DNA from: CAZWBR01 sp964632305
GTDB lineage: Bacteria > Bacteroidota > Bacteroidia > Bacteroidales > Prolixibacteraceae
Direction: 5' to 3'
Length of the DNA stretch: 64,000 nucleotides
Assembly: GCA_964632305.1 (NCBI GenBank)
Contig: CAZWBR010000020.1
Location: 1 to 64,000, forward strand
The notes beneath the pieces were generated by a model. That model had not been told where the DNA came from. It searched no databases and saw nothing but the letters and a program-made list of their open reading frames with translations. Positions 8,805 through 16,585 of this stretch are shown piece by piece. Positions within the stretch are counted from its first letter, which is position 1, and each line of letters starts with the position of its first letter. Made by a program: the position numbers and the translations under genes.

Positions 8805-11042
8805 ATGAAAAAACTATATATTTTATTGTTTTTAGGCTTGTCGTGTGTTTATGGCACTGCCCAAAACCAGATCAGCGGAAGGGTGACCGATCCGCAAAAC
8901 CTCCCGTTAGCCGGAGCTTCTGTATTTTTACCTGAAATAAATAAAGGGACGATGACCGATAAGGATGGTCATTACGAGATTAATAACCTTCCCAATGGAG
9001 AACTTAGGATGCGGTTTTCATTTCTTGGTTATGCCAATGTGGTTCAGATACTTCAGTTGTCGGGAAGGAAAGTTGAACTGAATATTACACTGCATCCGAC
9101 TGTGATTGAAGCGGAAGAGATTGTTGTAACCGGAGGTTATAATTCTACCCAGCACGAGAATGCTGTCAAAATTGAGGTCTTGAAGATGAGCCCTTCGGAG
9201 CTGAAAGCAACTCCAAATTTTACCGAGAAACTGTCGCGGATCCCGGGAGTGGATATGATCTCGAAGGGTGGGGGAGTGTCCAAACCGGTTATTCGGGGCC
9301 TCTCGATGAACGATATCCTGGTCCTGAACAATGGGGTGCGCTTCGAGAATTACCAGTATTCGAGCCACCATCCGCTGGGGATCGATGAGTTTGGCATCGA
9401 GGATGTCGAAGTTGTCAAAGGGCCGGCTTCCCTGCTTTATGGCTCCGATGCCATTGGCGGGGTACTCAATTTTATTAAGGAAAAACCAGCCCCGATAGGC
9501 AGCCTGGTCGGCGATTATAACCTGCAACTGTTTTCCAATACCCTGGGAGTGGTACAGAATCTGGGGATCAAAGGAGCGGCCAAAAAATTTTCCTGCGGCT
9601 TGCGTATCGGTCAGAAGACGAATGCCGACTTCCTGCAAGGGGGAGGGGAGTATGTTCCCAATTCCCGTTTTAACGAGCACTCGGTAAAGACCAACCTGGG
9701 TTATACCGCTAAAGGGGGGACCTTTAAATTGTATTACGACTATAACCGCCAAAATCTGGGTCTGGTCGAAGAGGAGGCCATTGATATGATTAGTGAACGG
9801 GGACGGAAAGTTAACCTTTTTTTTCAGCAGCTTAATACCCATTTATTGTCCTCACAAAACAAATTGTATCTGGGCCGATACAGGTTGGATGTAAACTCCG
9901 CTCTTCAGAATACCGAGCTGATTCACTTCGGCGAGATCGATACCTACGAGATTCAGATGAAACTGGCAACTTTGACCTATGAGACCAAGCTCTATCTTCC
10001 TTCGGATGAAAAGACCGATTATATACTCGGCTTTCAGGGAATGAATCAATTGAATACGAATCTGAACGATCGTGAGACAATGATTCTGCCTGATGCAACG
10101 GTCAATAATTACTCCGCTTTTGGTCTTTTTCAACGTGAGGTGATTGACAAACTGAAGATACAGGCCGGAATTCGTTATGACTTCAAAACACTTGTTTCTG
10201 ATGCTGTCGGGACTCCCGGATCGGAGGGTTTCCGCAACGCGCTGGATAAAGAGTATAGTAGTTTTAGCGGTTCATTGGGTGGAACCTATCATTTTTCTGA
10301 CGCGTTTCTTCTCAGGACCAATGTGGCGGCCGCCTACCGTACCCCTAATCTGGCCGAGCTCTCCTCCAACGGGCAGCATGAGGCCCGCTATGAATTGGGG
10401 AATAGCGATCTCGTTCCTGAAAACTCATTTGAATTTGACGTCAGCACACATTATCATAAAGATAATTTCTCCTTCGATCTGGCCGGGTTTTACAACCTGA
10501 TCAACCATTATATTTTTATTGCCCCGACCGGGGAAACCACGGCCTCAGGGATTCCGGTATATCATTACCGGCAGAACAATTCTTCCTTGTACGGGGTCGA
10601 AGCCGGGATTCATTTTCACCCGAAAACCATTGAGTGGCTGCATGTTCTGACTACTTTCTCCTCGGTTGTCGGGAAACAAGACGACGGGGTTTATTTGCCT
10701 TTTATCCCTGCCAATAAGCTGAATCTTGAAGTCAGGGCCGAGAAAGAGAAATTCTTATTGTTCAAGGATGCTTATTTCTCGGTGAATTGCAGCAACTCGG
10801 CGGACCAGGATCACGCGGCCCCCGATGAAACCTCCACCGAAGGCTATTCCCTGTTCGACCTTTCGGTTGGCGGTAAGGTAAAAACGGGATCCAATGCTGT
10901 TATCGTCGGACTAAGTGTTACCAATATTTTCGACAAGAAATATGTTGATCATCTCTCGCTGTTAAAAGAGGTGAACTATTTTAATCCGGGAAGAAATATC
11001 GCCTTTACCCTGAAAATTCCTTTCGGGACGATGTTGTATTGA
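8805..11042 (+). CDS. TonB-dependent receptor, ZnuD-like/metal type
   Basis: 745-residue receptor with a signal peptide (1-19), a carboxypeptidase-regulatory-like domain (about 22-95), the EIVVTGG TonB-box region, and a plug (about 110-225) with KPVIRGLSMNDILVLNNG and YGSDAIGGVLNF. The segment SSHHPLGIDEFGIEDVEV is the kind seen in ZnuD-like metal receptors, where His-His lies near the apex of the plug. The rest is barrel, ending in AFTLKIPFGTMLY. It follows the His/Cys-rich small protein as an apparent operon and is opposed by a LuxR-type gene, with a shared terminator between. Zinc or another transition metal is the likely cargo, by analogy only. Confidence 0.85.
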   Translation: MKKLYILLFLGLSCVYGTAQNQISGRVTDPQNLPLAGASVFLPEINKGTMTDKDGHYEINNLPNGELRMRFSFLGYANVVQILQLSGRKVELNITLHPTVIEAEEIVVTGGYNSTQHENAVKIEVLKMSPSELKATPNFTEKLSRIPGVDMISKGGGVSKPVIRGLSMNDILVLNNGVRFENYQYSSHHPLGIDEFGIEDVEVVKGPASLLYGSDAIGGVLNFIKEKPAPIGSLVGDYNLQLFSNTLGVVQNLGIKGAAKKFSCGLRIGQKTNADFLQGGGEYVPNSRFNEHSVKTNLGYTAKGGTFKLYYDYNRQNLGLVEEEAIDMISERGRKVNLFFQQLNTHLLSSQNKLYLGRYRLDVNSALQNTELIHFGEIDTYEIQMKLATLTYETKLYLPSDEKTDYILGFQGMNQLNTNLNDRETMILPDATVNNYSAFGLFQREVIDKLKIQAGIRYDFKTLVSDAVGTPGSEGFRNALDKEYSSFSGSLGGTYHFSDAFLLRTNVAAAYRTPNLAELSSNGQHEARYELGNSDLVPENSFEFDVSTHYHKDNFSFDLAGFYNLINHYIFIAPTGETTASGIPVYHYRQNNSSLYGVEAGIHFHPKTIEWLHVLTTFSSVVGKQDDGVYLPFIPANKLNLEVRAEKEKFLLFKDAYFSVNCSNSADQDHAAPDETSTEGYSLFDLSVGGKVKTGSNAVIVGLSVTNIFDKKYVDHLSLLKEVNYFNPGRNIAFTLKIPFGTMLY

Positions 11043-11130
11043 TGAACGATCGGAAAACCCGGGTTGATCGGGTGGCCCGACCATCGGGATAAATACTCCT
11101 GGTAAGGGTAATTAGATCATTATTAAGAAG

Positions 11131-11154
11131 AAAGCCGCAATAATCTGCGGCTTT
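11131..11154. terminator. Bidirectional terminator between convergent genes
   Basis: AAAGCCGCA/TGCGGCTTT stem with a 6-nt loop; T run on the plus side and A run on the left. It serves the TonB receptor (+) and the LuxR-type gene (-). Confidence 0.85.
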
Positions 11155-11169
11155 TCTCTTTGATAGGTC

Positions 11170-11787
11170 TTAATCCGAAAGTTCGCCAAGGTTGACCAAC
11201 CCGTTGATGACCGCAAAAATGGTCAGGCCTGAAACCGATTTAATCCCCGTCTTTAGGGTGATATTTTTCCGGTGCGAAATAACCGTGTGGATGCTGATAT
11301 TTAGCTTGTCGGCAATTTCTTTGTTGGCCAAACCTTTAGCTAATAGTTTCAAGACCTCGGTTTCCCGTTGGCTCAGCGCCTCCTGATGTTGTGGCTGATC
11401 ACTGTTCTCTTCTTCTCTGGCCAATCGCTCAATCAGTTCACTGATCACCTTGGGCGAGTCATTGATATAAATATTGCCATCGAACTGTAAAAGCAATTGA
11501 GGGTCATAAAAAGAGTAGACCAGCCCGATCCATTTCGCAGAGCCCATCTCCCCCCTGACCGATTGAAGCGTTTTCCCGTTTTGAAGAATATGTCCCGGAT
11601 TTACCATCACCAGGTCTATCGGTCTGCGGAGGCTGACCTGCATCAAATCGTTCAGGCTCTCGGCCCGCTCAATATGGCAGTTCCCGATATTCTTGCCCAG
11701 AAAGGTGGCCAACCCTTCGAAGATCAGATAGGAAGGCTCGAGAATCGCTATGTTGATATTTCGCTTAATCATGATTTTTATCGACAA
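11170..11787 (-). CDS. LuxR-type transcriptional regulator with degenerate receiver-like domain
   Basis: 205 residues. The C-terminal 65 residues are a textbook LuxR/GerE helix-turn-helix (LSQRETEVLKLLAKGLANKEIADKL followed by SIHTVISHRKNI). The N-terminal domain (about 10-125) has the length and alternating pattern of a response-regulator receiver. I see no clear acidic pocket plus phosphoacceptor Asp with the conserved Lys, so it may not be phosphorylated. It overlaps the end of the hemerythrin gene by 23 nt, a strong sign of translational coupling. In Bacteroidota this pair recurs and is thought to respond to nitrosative or oxidative damage to Fe-S clusters. Confidence 0.8.
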   Translation of the reverse strand: MSIKIMIKRNINIAILEPSYLIFEGLATFLGKNIGNCHIERAESLNDLMQVSLRRPIDLVMVNPGHILQNGKTLQSVRGEMGSAKWIGLVYSFYDPQLLLQFDGNIYINDSPKVISELIERLAREEENSDQPQHQEALSQRETEVLKLLAKGLANKEIADKLNISIHTVISHRKNITLKTGIKSVSGLTIFAVINGLVNLGELSD

Positions 11788-12499
11788 CGCGTTCCATTTT
11801 TTCGACCAGCGGCACTAAGATTTTATCTTCAATCCGTGAATGGATATTCAGCTCGTGCTCCAGTTCAAAGAGGATGAACAGAAGTTCCCGCCTGACCTTT
11901 TGATCGTCCTTGGATGGCAGATGCTTGAGCAGGAGATTTTTAAGATCATTCAGTTTTTCCTCGATATCGTCGTGGTGTTCCCGGTATTCAGTCACCGAAT
12001 AATTGACCGACTCGAACGAGACCTCTTCATTTTGTACCCTGGACAGTAAAATCTTGATATAAGGGAAGACTGTCTTGTCTTCATACCCGAAATGATCGGA
12101 CACTTCACGGTAGTAATCGTTAAAGAATTTCTCCACCAAGGCCGTTTCTTTCAGGTTATTGTGTTCGTGCATCTTCCTGATCTTTTTCCTGATTTTAGGG
12201 AAGACCTCTTCGCGGTAATAATGGTGGCTGTTTTTTAAGAAACTCAGGATGGTGTCGATATCTTCAATCTTGTAAAGTTCGGTTTCCAAGGGAGAATACC
12301 CGTTGAACAGATTGGCAAACGAGAGGAAGACATTCTCGCTCACCGGTGTTTCGTGACAAACCTGCGCCACAGTTTTATCGCGGACCACCAGGTCAATTCC
12401 GAAATGCTCAATCAGTAACATCAGATTTGGATTCTCATTGATGATATCGGCCATTTTCATCCCTGGAGTAATGTACCGGTATTGGTTCTGGTGGATCAT
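11765..12499 (-). CDS. Hemerythrin-domain protein, ScdA/YtfE (RIC)-like
   Basis: 244 residues. The N-terminal 75 residues resemble the ScdA_N/DUF542 helical domain (MKMADIINENPNLMLLIEHFGIDL, then VAQVCHE), although the usual CxxC-type iron-sulfur repair cysteine pair is reduced to a single Cys. The C-terminal part (about 85-235) is a four-helix hemerythrin-like domain whose histidines and acids are spread as HHYYREE, HFGYEDK, EHHDD and ELNIHSRIED, consistent with a di-iron site. It probably repairs Fe-S clusters or senses NO/O2. It is co-transcribed with the LuxR-type regulator downstream. Confidence 0.8.
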   Translation of the reverse strand: MIHQNQYRYITPGMKMADIINENPNLMLLIEHFGIDLVVRDKTVAQVCHETPVSENVFLSFANLFNGYSPLETELYKIEDIDTILSFLKNSHHYYREEVFPKIRKKIRKMHEHNNLKETALVEKFFNDYYREVSDHFGYEDKTVFPYIKILLSRVQNEEVSFESVNYSVTEYREHHDDIEEKLNDLKNLLLKHLPSKDDQKVRRELLFILFELEHELNIHSRIEDKILVPLVEKMERVVDKNHD

Positions 12500-13040
12500 T
12501 CTTTCTTTTTTTTCTGATATAACACTTTGTTATTTATAATCGTTCAAAATTAACAGAAGAATCGGTTTGTTTATGTTTCCGGCGATGAAATTGTATTGAT
12601 TATCTGAAAAATGTACCATTCAACCTTCCGATTGCTGATGATATTTTCCTTACCCCATAAATAAGCTATACCAGGATCTCGTTTTCACCGTCCTTTCTGT
12701 ATGGTATCTCTATGGTTTCTGCAAGGTTCTTCTATGGTAGGTAACAGGAACCTAGGAGGAACCTAAGAGCAACCTAGGAGGAACTATGGATTTGATCCGG
12801 TGTTTTCCCCGACAGGATAGGGGGAGTATGAATTGGAGTTGTTTTCGGAGGACAGGGTGAGTCCTGAAAGCCACATGGCGTTTGATAATTCTTTCGAAGC
12901 CGGATCTGTCTCCCTCAGATTGCGCGGATCAACGCGGAGTCTTCCGCGAAAATCTGTTAAATCTGCGGGAAATTATCATACCCCTTTTAATTTGTAAGTC
13001 ATCTGAATAACCAAAAAACATTTTAAATTCCTCCACTGTG
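12500..13040. other. Intergenic region, mostly featureless apart from the 11-bp repeat element
   Basis: No gene seen. It contains the helical-pitch inverted repeat element at 12700-12789 (listed separately). The remainder is unremarkable. Confidence 0.5.
12700..12789. repeat. 11-bp-periodic inverted repeat element, copy 1
   Basis: Left arm: four consecutive 11-mers beginning TATGGTATCTC and ending TATGGTAGGTA (12700-12743). Two bases follow, then the right arm of four 11-mers: AGGAACCTAGG, AGGAACCTAAG, AGCAACCTAGG, AGGAACTATGG (12746-12789). The right-arm unit is the reverse complement type of the left. The same architecture is found at 35834-35912. Confidence 0.8.
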
Positions 13041-13044
13041 TTGT

Positions 13045-13112
13045 CACCAGGAATCGTCCACGATGGCTGTCGTACCGATAGCAATCGGTACGGGGACACA
13101 CGGAATTTCAGT
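13045..13112 (-). repeat. Degenerate 3' fragment of tRNA-Phe with an insert
   Basis: CACCAGGAATCG (13045-13056) and CGGGGACACACGGA plus TTTCAGT (13091-13112) copy the 3' half of the adjacent tRNA-Phe. They are separated by 34 bp holding the palindrome TACCGATAGCAATCGGTA. It sits about 40 bp beyond the tRNA 3' end and looks like an old attachment-site scar. Confidence 0.65.
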
Positions 13113-13117
13113 AAAAC

Positions 13118-13152
13118 AAAGAAGGGTAAAGATTTCTCTCTACCCTTCTTTT
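13118..13152 (-). terminator. Terminator of tRNA-Phe
   Basis: AAAGAAGGGTA/TACCCTTCTTT stem directly after the tRNA in its direction of transcription, with T-rich minus-strand sequence after it. Confidence 0.8.
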
Positions 13153-13153
13153 G

Positions 13154-13226
<73 letters not shown>

Positions 13227-13347
13227 AATAACCATTGTTGTTTTTGGTGCGACAAAAATACACTTTTTGAACAAGCTGAAAAGGGGGGAAAGCCATCCTG
13301 GGGCAAATTTTTGTTTAATTAAATTCTTTCTAAATAGTTCAAGTGGC

Positions 13348-13382
13348 AAAGCCTGTCCGATTATTTTCACGGTCAGGCTTTT
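13348..13382. terminator. Terminator-like hairpin with no obvious gene
   Basis: AAGCCTGTCCG/CGGTCAGGCTT stem with a 10-nt loop and a T run on the plus side. It lies in a 350-bp gap with no supportable gene (13227-13576), so it may end a missing or very small transcript. Confidence 0.55.
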
Positions 13383-13495
13383 ATCTGTCTGTGTCGGGTT
13401 TTCGGATTGATCGTTGAAAAGTTGTTCTGACGAAAGTTCTTCGTTATGGACAATGTTTTGGGGGGATTTATTCCGGTTACCGGTACTTATAATAC

Positions 13496-13530
13496 AAAAA
13501 AGAGCCTGCCGGAACAACATGCGGCAGGCT
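13496..13530 (-). terminator. Terminator of the secreted-protein gene
   Basis: A perfect AGCCTGCCG/CGGCAGGCT stem with a 10-nt loop, followed on the minus strand by CTTTTTTG. It lies 47 bp past the stop codon at 13577. Confidence 0.85.
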
Positions 13531-13576
13531 GGTTTGAAGGATGGACTGCAGGGTTTGCAGCCAGGAGAAACTGTAA

Positions 13577-14068
13577 CTATAGTAAATCTGTGCTCTTCAA
13601 CAGGGATGGGTAATAACTGGCGATCAGGCCCAATGCATTTTCGGGGGTGATGCCTCCCTCCGAGATTCTCGACTGGTTGGTCAGTTCGTCGGTGGCAATG
13701 AAATAGGAATTGACCTTAGGATCGTACTTCACATATTTCCCGGATAGGAGCTGTGCCCCGAAGCCGTTTTTTTTGCAGACGTACTTGATCTCCATGTTTT
13801 TTGAGCGGACGATATAGTCCCTGCAATTTTCTTTTTCATCGAGGTAAATCGTTACCGGATTCTTTGCGTTTTGGTAGACCAGTTCAAATTTGCGTAGTGT
13901 CTTACCCTCAATATTTTCTGCTGGTTGTTCTTTGATTTGGTAAGTGCCCATTTTGGTGTTGGAATCTCCCTGAAGGTTGATGGCCTCATTTTCGGCGGCG
14001 TTGACATTGAATCCGGTAATAACGATCATCATCGTAATCACTAAAGGTAGAAAATAGGTTCGTTTCAT
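13577..14068 (-). CDS. Hypothetical secreted protein
   Basis: 163 residues with a signal peptide (1-24, ending NVNAA). The mature part is a soluble, mixed alpha/beta-looking chain with two cysteines (ENCRDYI, IKYVCKK) that could form a disulfide, and a C-terminal segment SRISEGGITPENALGLIASYYPSLL. I recognise no family. It stands alone between its own terminator and a divergent lipoprotein gene. Confidence 0.7.
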   Translation of the reverse strand: MKRTYFLPLVITMMIVITGFNVNAAENEAINLQGDSNTKMGTYQIKEQPAENIEGKTLRKFELVYQNAKNPVTIYLDEKENCRDYIVRSKNMEIKYVCKKNGFGAQLLSGKYVKYDPKVNSYFIATDELTNQSRISEGGITPENALGLIASYYPSLLKSTDLL

Positions 14069-14363
14069 AGTGTTTGTTTTTTAATTGTCGTATGAAACCT
14101 GCACGATGGTAAGTAATCATTCCGATTGGAGACTCTTCAGATCATGCCCGTTTCATTGTTTGTGAATTATTAATGATTAAGTACATAATGATTATCAATA
14201 TCTGTGCCGTTTGTTTTATATGGCAGATATGCAATAGGTTATGGTGTTATAGATGTTGATGAAAGTGTCCGTTTTCGGATAGTTTATGTTCGTTTGTGAA
14301 CGAAAAGAGACCATGGGGGATTGATCCATCCGGTTAGAATAGACAATAAATTTCGGATAATCG
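14069..14363. other. Divergent intergenic region
   Basis: About 300 bp separating the secreted-protein gene (-) and the lipoprotein gene (+). It must hold both promoters. No operator or RNA structure was recognised other than the forward -7 box listed next. Confidence 0.5.
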
Positions 14364-14371
14364 TATATTTG
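14364..14371 (+). promoter_or_regulatory. -7 box for the lipoprotein gene
   Basis: TATATTTG matches TAnnTTTG exactly, 22 bp before the ATG at 14394. The -33 element is weak. Confidence 0.5.
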
Positions 14372-14393
14372 TAATTCCTGTAAACGACCGATC

Positions 14394-14879
14394 ATGAAAA
14401 AGCATTATTTTTCAGGAAAAATCAAAGATGGGGGAGGTTTTTTCTTCCCGATCCTGTTAATCTCTTTATTGATTACTGCCGGTTGTGCCGCCCTTCGGAC
14501 TCCCTGTCCCTGCGATGCCCCGGAAGCAATGATCCTGGAGGGGAAAGAGATCACGGTCAACGCGGAGGTGGAGCGTCACGAGTCGGATGGAACAGGACGG
14601 CTAACGATCCGGGCGATGCTGGTCACGGCCGACAGTAGCGCTTTCCCGGCGACAATCAAGGTGGGTAACTTCTATATTCGTCCTTCCGACCTTTCGCACG
14701 ACGCTTATGAGGGGAGTTTCGAGCGGCAGAGCTCCGATCGTGAAGACGGGGTATGGGTTGGTGAGACCAATCATGGTCCCGACTGGCGACAGGGCGAGCT
14801 GACCGATGTGGCCGTGCAACTGACTGATAGAAAAGGGAAAGTTTTCTTTTTGAAAAAGGATAATGTGGTCGTTAAATAG
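14394..14879 (+). CDS. Hypothetical lipoprotein
   Basis: 161 residues. A hydrophobic signal ends in a lipobox (LLITAGC, lipidated Cys at about residue 31). The mature part (about 40-160) is strand-rich: ITVNAEVERHESDGTGRLTIRAML, then VAVQLTDRKGKVFFLKKDNVVVK. This suggests a beta-sandwich with a repeated two-strand pattern. The cluster CAALRTPCPC after the lipid anchor holds three cysteines. No known family was recognised. It is monocistronic and followed by tRNA-Ser about 100 bp later. Confidence 0.75.
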   Translation: MKKHYFSGKIKDGGGFFFPILLISLLITAGCAALRTPCPCDAPEAMILEGKEITVNAEVERHESDGTGRLTIRAMLVTADSSAFPATIKVGNFYIRPSDLSHDAYEGSFERQSSDREDGVWVGETNHGPDWRQGELTDVAVQLTDRKGKVFFLKKDNVVVK

Positions 14880-14978
14880 TTCCCGGGATGATTTTTTCGG
14901 AACAATGGCTCTTTTGGTCTGTTTTTTTTTGAAGAACAAAAAAATCTCCTACTTTTGTGGCTCGTTCAAAAACCGAAA

Positions 14979-15066
14979 GGAGAGATGCAAGAGTGGTTGA
15001 ATTGGCACGCCTGGAAAGCGTGTGTACCTCTAAAGGGTACCGCGGGTTCGAATCCCGCTCTCTCCG
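14979..15066 (+). tRNA. tRNA-Ser(GGA), intact; integration target
   Basis: 88-nt class II tRNA. Acceptor GGAGAGA/TCTCTCC, anticodon stem CACGC/GCGTG with loop CTGGAAA (anticodon GGA), a long variable arm (TGTACCTCTAAAGGGTACC), and T-arm CGGGTTCGAATCCCG. From 14981 to 15067 it is repeated exactly at 24434-24520, marking the boundaries of an integrative element. Confidence 0.97.
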
Positions 15067-15182
15067 CGTAGAAGCATTGATAATAAAGCAGTTAAGAGTA
15101 ATCATAGCTGCTTTTTTTATTGTTCAAACTGTACGTTTTTTGTTTTCAATTTCACTGGTTTTTGATTGGTTATGACCCCAAA

Positions 15183-15202
15183 GTTAAACCGAGAGTTAAA
15201 CC
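15183..15202 (+). repeat. Left-end GTTAAACC pair, candidate integrase arm site
   Basis: GTTAAACC at 15183-15190 and 15195-15202, 12 bp apart start to start, just before the integrase ATG. The same pair with identical 12-bp spacing lies near the right end (24360-24379). Confidence 0.6.
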
Positions 15203-15212
15203 AGAAAACAGC

Positions 15213-16421
15213 ATGAATGCAACAGTTAATGTACTCTGTTACAAGTCAAAAACTCTCTCCAATGGCGAACATCCTTTGATGTTGCGCATATGCAAAGACG
15301 GCAAAAAGAAATATCAAAGCCTAAAACTTTCCATGAATCCTAAATTTTGGGACTTTGAAAAGGAAAAACCTAAGCGAAATTGTCCAAATCGAGAATACAT
15401 TGAAAACATAATTGGCACTAATTTAGACAAGTTCAACAAACAAATAATTGAGTTAAAATCAGACGGAAAAGATTATTCAGCTCAAACTTTAATAGCTAAA
15501 GACAAGCGTAAAATTCAGCAAAAAACGGTTGGCGACTTTTATAAAGGATTACTTAGCGACATGGAGCAATTAGGGCAATATGGCAATTGGCGATTTTACA
15601 AAAGCTCTTACAACTCAGTAAATGAATTTACAAATGGGAAAATGGATTTTCTATTTTCTGAAATTGATCTTACTTGGCTGAATAATTATGAGCAATGGTT
15701 AAAGAAAAGAGGAAATAAAGGGACTACAATTAGTGTTCAGTTTCGTACTTTAAGAGCAGTTTATAACAAAGCGATTCAGGCTTTATTAGCTAAAAAGAGT
15801 AATTACCCTTTTGATGATTTTAAGTTTAATAGGTTTGATACAAGCACAAATAAACGTGCAATAAGCAAAGATGATATTGCAAAAATTATGAAATTGGATT
15901 TGACTGATTCAAGATTAATTTTTGCAAGAGATATTTTTGTTTTCAGCTATTTGTGTGGAGGCATTAACTTTGTTGATATTGCGAACCTGAAGGCTGAAAA
16001 TGTGAATAGTGGTAGGCTTTCTTATTATAGGCAGAAAACCCATAAAACAATAAATATCACACTGTTAAAAGAATCAATAGACATATTAAAGCGATATTCA
16101 GAAAATCGTTTTGATAATTACTTGTTTCCAATACTTGATATTAATTCGCATAAAACACCCAAACAAAAGCAACTTAGAATTCACAATATGACTTTTCAGA
16201 TTGATAAGCGGCTAAAACAGATAGCGGAACTTTGCGAAATCAAAACCAATTTGACTACCTATGTCGCCAGACATTCATTTGCGACAGTTTTAAAAAAATC
16301 TGGAATAAATATCGCCTTGATTAGTGAAGTCCTGGGACATTCAGACATGAATACAACACAAATTTATTTAGACAGTTTCGAAAATTCGCAGGTAGACGAA
16401 GCAATGAAATGCCTTATTTAG
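15213..16421 (+). CDS. Tyrosine recombinase/integrase of the tRNA-Ser element
   Basis: 402 residues from the Met at 15213 (a longer frame begins at 15120 but would run through the GTTAAACC arm-type repeats). N-terminal arm-binding-like domain (about 1-95), SAM-like core-binding domain (about 110-210), then a catalytic domain. Recognisable catalytic parts are the Arg-containing FSYLCGGINFVDIANLK region, TTYVARHSFATVLKKSG (the HxxR-type box), LGHSDMNTTQIYLDSF (the HxxH-like region and Tyr nucleophile in IYLDSF). It recombines the tRNA-Ser attachment sites to insert or excise the element. Typical of Bacteroidota phage_int_SAM_5-type integrases. Confidence 0.93.
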   Translation: MNATVNVLCYKSKTLSNGEHPLMLRICKDGKKKYQSLKLSMNPKFWDFEKEKPKRNCPNREYIENIIGTNLDKFNKQIIELKSDGKDYSAQTLIAKDKRKIQQKTVGDFYKGLLSDMEQLGQYGNWRFYKSSYNSVNEFTNGKMDFLFSEIDLTWLNNYEQWLKKRGNKGTTISVQFRTLRAVYNKAIQALLAKKSNYPFDDFKFNRFDTSTNKRAISKDDIAKIMKLDLTDSRLIFARDIFVFSYLCGGINFVDIANLKAENVNSGRLSYYRQKTHKTINITLLKESIDILKRYSENRFDNYLFPILDINSHKTPKQKQLRIHNMTFQIDKRLKQIAELCEIKTNLTTYVARHSFATVLKKSGINIALISEVLGHSDMNTTQIYLDSFENSQVDEAMKCLI

Positions 16422-16446
16422 ACTTATTTTCAAATTTTTAAATTTC

Positions 16447-16480
16447 GCCTGAAGCTTCGCTATCAGGCATTTTTATTTTT
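16447..16480 (+). terminator. Terminator of the integrase gene
   Basis: GCCTGA/TCAGGC stem with a 10-nt loop and then ATTTTTATTTTTT, 26 bp past the stop. Confidence 0.75.
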
Positions 16481-16485
16481 TACCT

Positions 16486-16528
16486 GGGACATTTTATTGA
16501 TTTTATAAACCAAAATGATTCTTGTCCC
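16486..16528. repeat. Spaced inverted repeat GGGACA-N31-TGTCCC, copy 1
   Basis: Half-sites at 16486-16491 and 16523-16528, 58 bp before the start of the helicase-like gene. One of four copies, all inside the element. Confidence 0.75.
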
Positions 16529-16585
16529 ATAATCAGAAAGTCAAAACTTCTATTTTAGCGAAAGATAAAAACAAGATTATTTAAG

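Noticed and set aside
15120..15212. Upstream extension of the integrase to 15120
   Set aside because: The extra 31 codons overlap the GTTAAACC arm-type repeats and have no family-like sequence; the Met at 15213 begins the conserved part.
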